A stretch of DNA of 64,000 nt from Zunongwangia atlantica 22II14-10F7 (GTDB lineage Bacteria; Bacteroidota; Bacteroidia; Flavobacteriales; Flavobacteriaceae), in contig NZ_ARYN01000002.1 in the NCBI RefSeq assembly GCF_002094855.1, positions 62,001-126,000 of the forward strand, written 5' to 3'. A model generated the notes under the pieces. That model worked only from the letters and a program-made list of their open reading frames with translations. It had not been told where the DNA came from and ran no database searches. Shown in pieces: positions 26,236 to 35,139 of this stretch. Made by a program: the position numbers and the translations under genes. The number at the start of each line of letters is the position of its first letter. The first letter of the stretch is position 1.

Positions 26236-28595
26236 AACTCTTCCATTAAATTCTCGTAAGTGATAGGTTTATCGCTTTCTTTTTGCTCTGAAGTATATAA
26301 AATATTTACGCGAATTGCTTTAAGACCAATTACGCCCTGCACATCTTCGAGCTCTAAAAGCTCCTTATCTTCTCCCAGATATTTTTTAGCCTGAAGGTAC
26401 TTCACGTAACGCAGGTATTCACGCTCATCTGATTTTTGCGAATAAATAATAACGATTTTTCCTTTGGTGGTAATTCGTTCTTCAGTTCCTTTAATAAAAG
26501 CTTTATCGATCCGCTTTTTGATAATTTCATATCTGGCATTATAGGTGCCATCAACATCAAATTTCTTTTCGTCCATTCTATAACGAATAGAAAGTGTTGT
26601 GTTATAAACCAAAATCAACGAAGCTGCATCTAAGTGCATTGGTGTAGATTGCTGCAGATGATAAAACCTGTTTTCCATCTCTACCATCGTTTTTATTTGC
26701 CACAATCTTAAATTGAAAAGATAAACTGTATTAAAAGGCTTATTTTTGGTAAGCGATGGCCCAATATACATATTATGGTCTACGCCATCTGTTTTGTAAC
26801 GCTCAAAATAATGCGGATAGATTTTTTGTGCCTCTAGCTGTCTTTTATCCAAAAAACGGGACATTGTGCGATTTATTTGCTGTACCGTATCATCGTAATC
26901 TTTACGATGATTATAAATAATTCCGGTTTCGGGGTTTAGCATTTCCCGATAATCGGCTACCATATTTCTTATTTCCTCACTTTGCTTTTCTAGATGCTCC
27001 ATTAAAGGATTCACTTCACGTTGCAAAAGACCAAAAATTTTCTGCTCACTGCTGGCATTCAGGCTTTCTTCAATATCTATCCTGAATTCTTTAATGCGAA
27101 ATTTTACCTGTTCGTAAATTGGAAGTTCTTCAATTTTATAAGCTTTATCGATAATTTCAAGAATTACATCTAATTGATAAAGCAAATCTTTCTGAATTGC
27201 TTCGTTTCTAGCATCGCTACTGGCTACGATATCTATTTGCCCGTATAATGGATATACATCTTTAAAAACAATATCTTTAAATGAAGCTAAACCATCACTA
27301 TCGTAATCACTTATAAATTTTCGGGCTTCACGTTCAAAAACCCATAAAACACTTGGATGAATAGAAGTACATTCACTCTGGATTACCGCTTTTACACGAT
27401 TTTCGAAGTCATTTTTATTACGCTCTGACGCGGTGATAATGTAAGGTAATATTTCATCTAATTTCATCGCATTAATACGGTTAAGTACATTTTTGCGATT
27501 AGCGACAAGTTCTAAAATACCTACAAGATTTCCATTTTTGGCAAGCGGAGCCAAAATGCAGCTTTTTACATCATTTGCCAGTAAATTTCTGGCTAAAAGA
27601 TTATCATTTTCTTTAGCGTAAGATTCTACATTAGGAATACTAAACTTCTTATTCTTTTGAATTAGATTATCAAAGCTCTGCTCACAAATTCCCGTTTTGC
27701 AATCACTTTCCAGGTCTTCATTTAGCATAAAGCTTTTCGCTTTTAGCTTAGTGGCCTTTTCAAAAGTTTTATCTTCAGCATTATAACCTGTAAAACCAAC
27801 TCTAAGATCTGGGATTTTATAAATAGTCCTAAAAATTCGCTGCAGTTTATTTAACTCTTCCTTTTGCGCAGTTTTTTGAAAAAGTAATGCTGTTTTTAGC
27901 TCAGATATAGCATCTTCAATAGTAACATCGGTAAGATTTACAATAATAAAACCTTTAAACATCCAGCTACAGGGAGGAAATTTTTCTTTCCACAAATCGA
28001 TATTTTCAACATCCTGCAATAAATCATCTACATCTTTTTGTGTGATTTCTTTGGCATTTTCTTTAGGGTATAATTCTACAAAATCACCATTTAAACTAGC
28101 TCGATAATGCTTCTCGATTCCGTTTTCGTCTGGAATATCATAATACGGTGGCCGCGAAAAATCGATATTAAATTCGTAGTAATTATTAAGAATATTAATA
28201 CAGGCATTTATATATGCGGCATTATCATCTATCTCACGCATGCTGGGAGTAAAATCTTTCCCGGCAGCATCGATGATTTTCTTTAACCTATTAGAGTGAT
28301 TAAAAAGAAGATTATGATACGGTATAGAAACAGCTTTAATCTCGTTATTACTTAAAACATTGGGAAAAAGATCATCAAGTAGTATTTTAATCGGTTCTTT
28401 ATATTTCTCTAAATCTTCGATCTCCTGAATTCCCTCTGTTAGCTTTGGGTAGCCTTTAACATACTCAAGTAAACTATCTATATATTTTTTGGCAATAGGA
28501 TTCTCCTCAACTTTTAGCCTATCCTCATACTGCTCTATCACTTTATGGAAGCTAATCGTTATATCCAGGGGAAAATCCTGCTTCTGCTCTTTCAT
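26229..28595 (-). CDS. Large cytoplasmic protein with central GAF domain, function unknown
   Basis: The 788-residue protein lacks a signal peptide or membrane helices. A GAF-like domain spans roughly residues 265-400 (SDCKTGICEQSF, SCILAPLAKNGNLVGILEL), a fold that senses small molecules or light. The flanking helical N-terminal region (1-260) and C-terminal region (400-788, with VQQINRTMSRFLDKRQLEAQ and LIYNT-type hydrophobic strands) match no domain I recognise. No kinase, cyclase, phosphodiesterase or DNA-binding output is visible. The family appears to be a Bacteroidota-specific sensor. It is monocistronic, divergent from the TlpA-like gene with 128 bp between starts. Confidence 0.75.
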   Translation of the reverse strand: MKEQKQDFPLDITISFHKVIEQYEDRLKVEENPIAKKYIDSLLEYVKGYPKLTEGIQEIEDLEKYKEPIKILLDDLFPNVLSNNEIKAVSIPYHNLLFNHSNRLKKIIDAAGKDFTPSMREIDDNAAYINACINILNNYYEFNIDFSRPPYYDIPDENGIEKHYRASLNGDFVELYPKENAKEITQKDVDDLLQDVENIDLWKEKFPPCSWMFKGFIIVNLTDVTIEDAISELKTALLFQKTAQKEELNKLQRIFRTIYKIPDLRVGFTGYNAEDKTFEKATKLKAKSFMLNEDLESDCKTGICEQSFDNLIQKNKKFSIPNVESYAKENDNLLARNLLANDVKSCILAPLAKNGNLVGILELVANRKNVLNRINAMKLDEILPYIITASERNKNDFENRVKAVIQSECTSIHPSVLWVFEREARKFISDYDSDGLASFKDIVFKDVYPLYGQIDIVASSDARNEAIQKDLLYQLDVILEIIDKAYKIEELPIYEQVKFRIKEFRIDIEESLNASSEQKIFGLLQREVNPLMEHLEKQSEEIRNMVADYREMLNPETGIIYNHRKDYDDTVQQINRTMSRFLDKRQLEAQKIYPHYFERYKTDGVDHNMYIGPSLTKNKPFNTVYLFNLRLWQIKTMVEMENRFYHLQQSTPMHLDAASLILVYNTTLSIRYRMDEKKFDVDGTYNARYEIIKKRIDKAFIKGTEERITTKGKIVIIYSQKSDEREYLRYVKYLQAKKYLGEDKELLELEDVQGVIGLKAIRVNILYTSEQKESDKPITYENLMEELH

Positions 28596-28695
28596 TCTCT
28601 ATCTATTATTTGGCCGTAAAGTCGTTAAAAAAAGTATCTGAGTTTAAATTACAAAACTTTTGCAAGAATCACACCGCTTTCAGCATTCAGTTCAT

Positions 28696-28703
28696 TACTT
28701 TTG
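28696..28703 (+). promoter_or_regulatory. Candidate -7 box (TACTTTTG) for the TlpA-like gene
   Basis: TACTTTTG matches TAnnTTTG and lies 20 bp upstream of the ATG at 28724. This gives the short leader common in Bacteroidota. The -33 element is not obvious. Confidence 0.5.
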
Positions 28704-28723
28704 CACAAAATTAATATTTAATC

Positions 28724-29848
28724 ATGCGAAAATTAATAGGAATAGCTAGTTTATTGGTTATACTAACCGGATGCGAAAAAGATCAGGGATATTCAATCTC
28801 AGGTAAGGCTGAAGGAATTGAGAATGGTAAAATGGTTTATATTTCTGAAGTAAAAGAATTAAACCAAAGACCAGCAAGAATCGATTCTACCGTAATCGAA
28901 AATGGTAAATTTGAAGCTGATCTTACAGATATAGAAAATCCAAACTTAAGTGCCCTTGAAGTAGAAGGTATTAATGGTATGGTTCTTTTTATCTCAGAAA
29001 ATGAAAATATCGATTTTACTATATATAAAGACAGTATACAAGCCTCTAAGAAAAAAGGCGGCAAACAAAACGAGCTTTTAAACGAGTATTTAGATCACTA
29101 CCAGTCGATCAATAAAGAAGGAAGTAAGCTTGGTGCTGAAATGAGAATGGCATACCAAAGTCAGGATTCTACAAAGCTGGAAACTTTACAAAATACTCAG
29201 AAGGAGATTATCGAGAACGATAAGTTATTTAAAATGCAAATCGCTCAGGAAAATAAAGATTCTTTTATTGCTATCATGGCCATTATGGATCTTTTAAGAG
29301 CTCAGCAACCTCCTATCAAAGAAATTAAGGAGCTTTACGAATCTTTATCTGATCAGGTAAAAAGCACGCCTTACGGAGAAATGATTGGGAAGCAACTTGA
29401 AACTATGAATGCTACTGAAATTGGTAGTGATGCTCCAGATTTTAGTGGCCCAACTCCAGATGGTGAAGAATTAGCTTTAGCTGATGCAATGGGTAAAGTA
29501 ACTATTATCGATTTTTGGGCAGCATGGTGTAAACCTTGTAGACAGGAGAATCCAAACGTGGTAAAAGTGTATAACAAATACCATGATAAAGGTTTAAACA
29601 TTATTAGTGTTTCTTTAGATAAGCCTAACGAAAAAGATAAGTGGTTAAAAGCTATTGAAGACGACGGACTTGTTTGGAACCATGTTTCTAACCTTAAATT
29701 TTGGGACGAGCCAATCGCTAAAAAATACGGAATCCGTGCAATTCCTGCTACTTTCATTATCGATGAAAACGGGGTAATCGTAGATCGTGATGTTCGTGGT
29801 GAAGAAGCTTTAGACAAAAGAATTGGAGAGCTTTTAGCTGCTGAATAA
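28724..29848 (+). CDS. TlpA-like thioredoxin lipoprotein with N-terminal DUF4369 domain
   Basis: The 374-residue protein has a lipobox (LTGC, Cys17). A DUF4369 beta-domain (about 22-115, YSISGKAEGIENGKMVYISE) is followed by a helical linker and a TlpA/ResA-like thioredoxin domain (about 235-374) with the redox pair Cys269-Lys-Pro-Cys272 in WAAWCKPCRQENP. The cis-Pro region is AIPATFIID. Such proteins are envelope-anchored reductases, often for cytochrome c maturation or other exported thiol proteins. A strong terminator follows. Confidence 0.9.
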   Translation: MRKLIGIASLLVILTGCEKDQGYSISGKAEGIENGKMVYISEVKELNQRPARIDSTVIENGKFEADLTDIENPNLSALEVEGINGMVLFISENENIDFTIYKDSIQASKKKGGKQNELLNEYLDHYQSINKEGSKLGAEMRMAYQSQDSTKLETLQNTQKEIIENDKLFKMQIAQENKDSFIAIMAIMDLLRAQQPPIKEIKELYESLSDQVKSTPYGEMIGKQLETMNATEIGSDAPDFSGPTPDGEELALADAMGKVTIIDFWAAWCKPCRQENPNVVKVYNKYHDKGLNIISVSLDKPNEKDKWLKAIEDDGLVWNHVSNLKFWDEPIAKKYGIRAIPATFIIDENGVIVDRDVRGEEALDKRIGELLAAE

Positions 29849-29875
29849 ATTCTTTTCTGAAAAATATTAAAATCA

Positions 29876-29905
29876 AAAATCCCCGGTTGAGCCGGGGATT
29901 TTTTT
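29876..29905. terminator. Strong bidirectional terminator
   Basis: A GC-rich stem, AATCCCCGG pairing with CCGGGGATT, is flanked by A5 on the left and T7 on the right. It lies between the convergent ends of the TlpA-like and SIMPL genes and suits both directions. Confidence 0.9.
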
Positions 29906-29943
29906 GTTTAACTAACTAATTAAGAATCTGAAGTAACTTCAGA

Positions 29944-30621
29944 TTAATATAACTGGAAACTTATATTCACGTTTATACTAACTTCCATTTCACCAGGAGC
30001 TATAGTTTGCTGATCTGACTGAGAAGATGATTTCATTTCAGCCATTCTCAAAACTGGATAAGAATTTCCTCCATTTTCAGAGATCATCACCGCCTTACCA
30101 ATTTTTTGATCTAATGGCGCTACCAAATCCTCAGCTTTTTTCTTTGCATCTAAAACGGCTTTTTTACGCGCTTCTTTTTGATATTCGCCAATTTTAGAAG
30201 AAGAAAACTCTACTCCATTAATTCGGTTTAAACCATTTTTTAATAAGCCCTGCATGATTTCTTCGTAATCCTTAAGATCCTCAAGTTTTATAGAAATTGC
30301 CTGATTGGCTACAAAAGTTTCTTCCTTAGTGTTATAATCGACGCGCTTATTAAGATTTACATATTCTGTTTGAATATTCTTTTCAGCAACTCCTTTCGAT
30401 TTTAGATATTTAAAGATCTTATTCGCAATTTTATCATTTTCTTTTTTAACCGCTTCAGCATCCAAACCTTCGGTTTCAATTCTAGAATTTATAGTTACCA
30501 TATCTGGAACTACCATCACAGTTCCTTCACCACTTACACTAACAGTATTTCTTTCGGTTGAATTTTGAGCATTTAAACTCATGCTGGTGATAATTACCAG
30601 TAAAAGCACTAACTTTTTCAT
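29944..30621 (-). CDS. SIMPL-domain (DUF541) periplasmic protein
   Basis: The 225-residue protein takes the ATG at 30621, which begins a normal signal peptide (MKKLVLLLVIITSMSLNAQ). An ATG six codons upstream is possible. The mature part has the SIMPL signature VSGEGTVMVVPDMVTINSRI and QKEARKKAVLDAKKKAEDLV. Family members form periplasmic or outer-membrane-associated assemblies of unclear role, with reports of stress-related functions. It lies 49 bp downstream of the rhomboid gene in the same direction and may be co-transcribed with it. Confidence 0.88.
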   Translation of the reverse strand: MKKLVLLLVIITSMSLNAQNSTERNTVSVSGEGTVMVVPDMVTINSRIETEGLDAEAVKKENDKIANKIFKYLKSKGVAEKNIQTEYVNLNKRVDYNTKEETFVANQAISIKLEDLKDYEEIMQGLLKNGLNRINGVEFSSSKIGEYQKEARKKAVLDAKKKAEDLVAPLDQKIGKAVMISENGGNSYPVLRMAEMKSSSQSDQQTIAPGEMEVSINVNISFQLY

Positions 30622-30670
30622 ATGATTGATTTTTTTCATTTGGAAAGACTATTCCAAATACGATACCAAA

Positions 30671-31318
30671 CTATATCTTTCCGCTACGATGAAGTAAAAA
30701 TAAAATCACGATTGGCACCGCTAAAAGGATAACCATCATAAGATGAGCTTCTAACACAAATGGCGCTAAAATTATTGTTGATAAATATCCTCCAACCGCT
30801 CCACCAAAATGTGCATCGTGGCCAATATTATCTCTTCGGCTTTTCATTCCGTAGATGGTATAAAGTAGATATCCAATCCCAAACAAATAGGCCGGGATAG
30901 GGATAATAAAGAACAATCCAAGCATCATGTCTGGATTCAATAAAATTGCTGCATATAAAATCCCCATAACTGCGCCACTGGCACCAACTGCTGTATAATT
31001 GTATTCATCCTTATGAAAATAAAGAGACATTAAATTACCTAATATCAAACTAACCACATAAACAACAAGAAACTTTAAGGTGCCTAAATAAAAAAGCACG
31101 GCATCTGCAAAAAAGTACAGTGTAAGCATATTCACAAATAAGTGAGCATGATCTATATGCAAAAATCCTGAAGTTAAGATTTGATATTTTTTACCACTTT
31201 TTATATCGGCGATGTTAAACTTGTACTTGTGAAAAAACTCTGGATCATTAAATCCTTTAAAAGAAATAATCACGTTTGCCGCGATAATGATAATTGTCAC
31301 CAATTCTAAATTGCCCAT
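30671..31318 (-). CDS. Rhomboid-family intramembrane serine protease
   Basis: The 215-residue polytopic protein has six predicted helices. The catalytic serine is Ser114 in GASGAVMG, the catalytic His is His170 in HDAHFGGAVGG, and the HAHLFVNM motif lies in helix 2. All are hallmarks of active rhomboids. It would cleave transmembrane helices within the membrane; the substrate is unknown. It is divergent from the LpxL-like gene with only 52 bp between starts. Confidence 0.9.
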   Translation of the reverse strand: MGNLELVTIIIIAANVIISFKGFNDPEFFHKYKFNIADIKSGKKYQILTSGFLHIDHAHLFVNMLTLYFFADAVLFYLGTLKFLVVYVVSLILGNLMSLYFHKDEYNYTAVGASGAVMGILYAAILLNPDMMLGLFFIIPIPAYLFGIGYLLYTIYGMKSRRDNIGHDAHFGGAVGGYLSTIILAPFVLEAHLMMVILLAVPIVILFLLHRSGKI

Positions 31319-31323
31319 AGCTA

Positions 31324-31356
31324 TTGCAGTTTAATTTCAAATATACCATATATTTG
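31324..31356 (+). promoter_or_regulatory. Candidate promoter for the LpxL-like gene
   Basis: A TTG at 31324-31326 and TATATTTG at 31349-31356 are 22 bp apart, close to the Bacteroidota -33/-7 arrangement. The box ends 14 bp before the ATG at 31371. Confidence 0.5.
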
Positions 31357-31370
31357 CTGAAAGTTTTTTT

Positions 31371-32273
31371 ATGCAGGGATTTGTTTTCTGGCTGGTTTAT
31401 CCTCTACTTTGGTTAATTTCTATTTTACCCTTTAGGCTTTTTTATTTATTCTCAGACCTAGTGTACATCCTGGTGTATCACATTGTGGGGTATCGTAAAA
31501 AAACCGTAGAAAATAACCTAAAATTGGCTTTTCCTAAAAAATCTGAAGCCGAACTAAAAAGTATAAAAAAGAAGTTTTATCATCACATGTGCGATATGTT
31601 CTTAGAGATGATTAAAACACTTACAATTTCTGAAGCCGAATTAAAAAAACGCTTTGTTTTTACCCATCCTGAAGATATTGAAACCGTAAACAATCTTGGC
31701 AAAGGCGTTTTGGTAATGTGCGGACATTATGCCAGTTATGAGTGGATGATCTCTATGGAAGTATACGGACTAAAACTGAAGGGACACGGAATCTATAAAC
31801 GTATTAGAAATAAACACTTCGACAAACTGGTAAAAGATCTCCGCGGAAAATTTAATACTGAAATGATTGAATCTCACCGTGTAGTGAGTACGATTGCACG
31901 CCACCAAAAAAATAACCTGAATGGTATCTACGGAATGATCGCCGATCAAACTCCCAAACGGGCAAATTATAAGTTTTGGACTGATTTTATGGGTATTAAA
32001 GTGCCATTTTTTACCGGAACTGAAAAATTAGCCAAAGATTTTGATATGCCGGTGTACTATCTTGAAGTCGAAAAAGTAAAACGTGGTTTCTATGAAGCTC
32101 GCCTAAAAAAGATCACCAATAATCCACAATCTGAGCCTGATTTTTTTATAACCACTTCCTTCCGCGACCGACTGGAAGCTCAAATCAAAGCCCATCCAGA
32201 ATATTATCTATGGACGCACAAGCGTTTTAAACACCGCAACGCTCCTATCCCCGAAAATGCTGTTGTGAAATAG
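31371..32273 (+). CDS. LpxL/HtrB-like lipid A (lysophospholipid) acyltransferase
   Basis: The 300-residue inner-membrane enzyme has an N-terminal membrane helix (about 4-20) and the acyltransferase HX4E motif His119-Glu124 in CGHYASYEW. The family block MIADQTPKRANYKFWTDFMG and the late YYLWTHKRFKHR are also present. The family adds secondary acyl chains to lipid A on the cytoplasmic face of the inner membrane. Bacteroidota make penta-acylated lipid A and usually carry one such enzyme. No lpx genes are near. Confidence 0.88.
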   Translation: MQGFVFWLVYPLLWLISILPFRLFYLFSDLVYILVYHIVGYRKKTVENNLKLAFPKKSEAELKSIKKKFYHHMCDMFLEMIKTLTISEAELKKRFVFTHPEDIETVNNLGKGVLVMCGHYASYEWMISMEVYGLKLKGHGIYKRIRNKHFDKLVKDLRGKFNTEMIESHRVVSTIARHQKNNLNGIYGMIADQTPKRANYKFWTDFMGIKVPFFTGTEKLAKDFDMPVYYLEVEKVKRGFYEARLKKITNNPQSEPDFFITTSFRDRLEAQIKAHPEYYLWTHKRFKHRNAPIPENAVVK

Positions 32274-32934
32274 AGCTTTCAGTGAGCAATCACAGTAGGC
32301 AGTGATCAATAAACAATTAACAGTAAACAATTATCGGTTTTCTTTTCTAAATTGTCATTTCGAGTGGCGAAGCTTGAAGTAAAACGGAAAGATTCGTTGT
32401 ATCGAGAAGTGCTTTGGAAACGCCAATTTTATTACTGTTCTCCATGAATTTAGTTCTCGATACTATTTTAATTAAGTTATCACTCCATTAAAATGACTCA
32501 AATTGACAGTAGACAATAACTTATTTACGAAATTGTCACTTCGAGTGACGAATCTTGAAGTAAAACGGAAAGATTAGTTGTATCGAGAAGTCTTTTGAAA
32601 ACGCCAATTTAATTTCGGTTCTCCATAAATTTAGTTCTCGATACAATTTTAATTCCGTTAACGCTCCATTAAAATCACTCGAACTGACTGCCAAAAAAAT
32701 TCTTATTTACGAAATTGTCACTTCGAGTGACGAATCTTGAAATAAAATGGAAAGATTCGTTGTATCGAGAAGTGCTTTGAAAACCCCAATTTAATTTTAG
32801 GATCTCCATATTTGCTTGTTTATAAAATTTATATGATCTGAAGAATTACTTCAAACTGCTCCTGCCAACTGCTCACCGTAAACTATTAACTGCCAACCGT
32901 TCGCCGTAAACTATAAACTGTTAACCAAAATCAC
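32274..32934. repeat. 661-bp gene-free, repeat-rich region
   Basis: No coding region is supported here. The left edge (32274-32340) and right edge (32848-32925) consist of degenerate short repeats around AACAGTAAACAATTA and ACTGCCAACCG. The centre (32351-32812) holds two and a half copies of a 181-182 bp direct repeat, listed separately. The region lies between the convergent LpxL-like and glmM genes. Confidence 0.8.
32351..32812. repeat. Tandem 181/182-bp direct repeat, about 2.5 copies
   Basis: Copies begin at 32351, 32532 and 32714 with the shared opening ATTGTCAcTTCGAGTG. Each contains GTTGTATCGAGAAGT about 47 bp in, and the first two also contain the inverse GTTCTCGATAC about 100 bp in, so each full copy can fold on itself. 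The third copy breaks off near 32812. Copies differ at scattered positions, so the duplication is not recent. Confidence 0.85.
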
Positions 32935-34320
32935 CTATCCCACAATCTCCTTAATTTCACTAATCATTTGCTGTGCAAGTTCATCGGCTTTTTGTTGTGA
33001 TTTTGCTTCGGTATAAATTCTAATAATCGGCTCAGTATTCGATTTTCTTAAGTGTACCCAATTTTCTGGAAAGTCAATTTTCACCCCGTCGACTGTGCTA
33101 ATTTCTTCATTTGCATATTTCTCTTCCATCGCTTTTAAAATAGCATCAACATCGATCTGCGGAGTTAATTCAATTTTGTTTTTGCTCATGTAATAGGCAG
33201 GATATTCAGCTCGCAGCTCAGAAACTTTTACTTTCTTTTCAGCTAAATGTGTTAAAAACAAAGCTACACCAACTAAACTATCACGCCCATAATGCGCTTC
33301 AGGATAAATAATTCCGCCATTACCTTCACCACCAATAACAGCATTAGATTCTTTCATTAGCGTTACCACATTAACTTCACCTACAGCGCTAGCTTTATAA
33401 CTTCCGCCATGTTTTTGAGTAACATCACGTAAAGCTCTGGAAGACGATAAATTACTAACCGTATCACCCGGAGTTTTCCCAAGTACATAATCGGCACATG
33501 CCACTAAGGTGTATTCCTCGCCAAACATTTCTCCGGTTTCATCGATAAACGCCAAACGATCTACATCTGGATCTACCACCACTCCAAAATCGGCTTTTTC
33601 TTTCTTCACTAATTCACAAATATCAGCAAGATGCTCTTTTAAAGGCTCGGGATTATGAGGAAAATGGCCGTTGGGTTCACAATATAATTCAACCACCTCA
33701 GCACCCAATTGCTTAAGAAGTTTTGGGATCGCAATTCCGCCGGTAGAGTTTACCGCATCTACAACCACTTTAAATTTAGCCGCTTTGATCTTCTCTGCAT
33801 CTACCAACTTCAGTTTTAAAACTTCTTCGATATGTCGATCGATATAATCGTCGATTTTGGTAATTTTCCCAAGATCGTCCACTTCAGCAAAATTAAAATC
33901 ATCACTTTCAGCAATTTCAAGAATTTTCGCTCCGTCTTCTCCGCTTAAAAATTCACCTTTATTATTCAGCAATTTTAATGCATTCCATTGTTTAGGATTG
34001 TGGCTAGCCGTAAGAATAATTCCGCCATCAGCATTTTCTAAAGGCACAGCAACTTCAACTGTTGGTGTTGTAGAAAGATCGATATCTACCACATCGATTC
34101 CTAAACCAACTAAAGTATTTACTGTAAGTTGTTGAATCATACTCCCAGAAATTCTGGCATCACGACCAATTACTACTCTTAAGTTTTCTTTATCTGAAGT
34201 CCATTTTAACCAGGTTCCGTAAGCGGCAGCAAATTTTACGGTATCGATCGGCGTTAAGTTATCGCCAATTTTACCACCAATTGTCCCGCGAATTCCTGAA
34301 ATAGATTTTATTAAGCTCAT
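32935..34320 (-). CDS. glmM: Phosphoglucosamine mutase
   Basis: The 461-residue enzyme is of the alpha-D-phosphohexomutase family. The catalytic phosphoserine is Ser106 in TASHNPKQWN, the Mg-binding loop is DPDVDRLAF, the sugar-binding loop is GGEGNGGI and the phosphate-binding loop is RKSNTEPIIRIY. The overall form, opening MSLIKSISGIRGTIGG, matches the Bacteroidota GlmM/phosphomannomutase group. Conversion of GlcN-6-P to GlcN-1-P for UDP-GlcNAc is the most likely role. Mannose or glucose phosphate activity cannot be excluded from sequence. Confidence 0.88.
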   Translation of the reverse strand: MSLIKSISGIRGTIGGKIGDNLTPIDTVKFAAAYGTWLKWTSDKENLRVVIGRDARISGSMIQQLTVNTLVGLGIDVVDIDLSTTPTVEVAVPLENADGGIILTASHNPKQWNALKLLNNKGEFLSGEDGAKILEIAESDDFNFAEVDDLGKITKIDDYIDRHIEEVLKLKLVDAEKIKAAKFKVVVDAVNSTGGIAIPKLLKQLGAEVVELYCEPNGHFPHNPEPLKEHLADICELVKKEKADFGVVVDPDVDRLAFIDETGEMFGEEYTLVACADYVLGKTPGDTVSNLSSSRALRDVTQKHGGSYKASAVGEVNVVTLMKESNAVIGGEGNGGIIYPEAHYGRDSLVGVALFLTHLAEKKVKVSELRAEYPAYYMSKNKIELTPQIDVDAILKAMEEKYANEEISTVDGVKIDFPENWVHLRKSNTEPIIRIYTEAKSQQKADELAQQMISEIKEIVG

Positions 34321-34437
34321 GTTGTAAGTTTGTTTGTTTCCAAAGACTTTTTTTGCCTTATTACAAATATAGCAGGATGTAGCGCCTACTCAAAATCTTA
34401 ACAAAACATAATGAAGTAGATTCATTATATTGTGACA

Positions 34438-35031
34438 ATGAATTATCTGGCCCACATCTACCTCTCTGGAAATAATGACATGCTAAAAATCGGTAATTTT
34501 ATAGCCGATTCTGTAAAAGGAAAGCAATATTTAGACTATCCAAAAGCCGTACAACAAGGAATCACTTTACATCGAAATATCGACGAGTTTACAGACTCCC
34601 ATCCTATTGTTCACCAAAGTGTTCATAGGCTTTTCGATAAATATTCACATTACAGTACCGTGATCGTCGACATTTTATACGATCATTTTTTGGCCGCAAA
34701 CTGGAGTGATTTTCATGAGACGAAATTAGAAGATTATAGCCAGGATTTTTATAATCTTATTCAGCGTAATCCCCAGGTTTTACCAAAACGAGTAAAAAAC
34801 TTTATGCCATACATGATAGAGCATAACTGGCTGGTAACTTACTCTACGATCGACGGAATTGGCCTTATTTTATCGCAAATGAACCAGCGCACCAAGTTTA
34901 AATCGAAAATGGACGAATCTGTAAACGAGCTTCGAGAGTTTTACGATGAATTTAAAGATGAATTCTATAGATTTTTTGCTGAACTTGAAGCTTTTTCAGA
35001 AAAACGGAAAAAAGAACTACTGGAACAGTAA
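34438..35031 (+). CDS. ACP phosphodiesterase-like protein (AcpH family)
   Basis: The 197-residue protein takes the ATG at 34438; a GTG two codons earlier is less likely. It has the AcpH-type opening MNYLAHIYLSGNNDMLKIGN, an HRNIDEFTDSHP motif and YDHFLAANW, giving the His/Asp pattern expected of the HD-like fold. E. coli AcpH removes 4'-phosphopantetheine from acyl carrier protein; many homologues are untested. It is divergent from glmM and precedes uvrA. Confidence 0.85.
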   Translation: MNYLAHIYLSGNNDMLKIGNFIADSVKGKQYLDYPKAVQQGITLHRNIDEFTDSHPIVHQSVHRLFDKYSHYSTVIVDILYDHFLAANWSDFHETKLEDYSQDFYNLIQRNPQVLPKRVKNFMPYMIEHNWLVTYSTIDGIGLILSQMNQRTKFKSKMDESVNELREFYDEFKDEFYRFFAELEAFSEKRKKELLEQ

Positions 35032-35123
35032 TTGCTAATCGAAATTCAACAAAATCATTCAAATTTAGATTGAAATTAACAATGGTGAAACTTTGCTTAC
35101 TTTTTAGTTAGCAATGCATTGAG

Positions 35124-35131
35124 TAACTTTG
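35124..35131 (+). promoter_or_regulatory. Candidate -7 box (TAACTTTG) for uvrA
   Basis: TAACTTTG fits TAnnTTTG. It lies only 9-18 bp before the ATGs at 35140 and 35149, which argues against the more upstream in-frame TTG at 35119 as the start and slightly favours 35149. Confidence 0.45.
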
Positions 35132-35139
35132 CGATCTTG

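Noticed and set aside
32351-32812. Possible CRISPR array from the repeated TCGAGTG/TCGAGAAG words
   Set aside because: The unit is about 181 bp and is repeated as a whole, with no short constant repeat separated by unique spacers and no cas genes.
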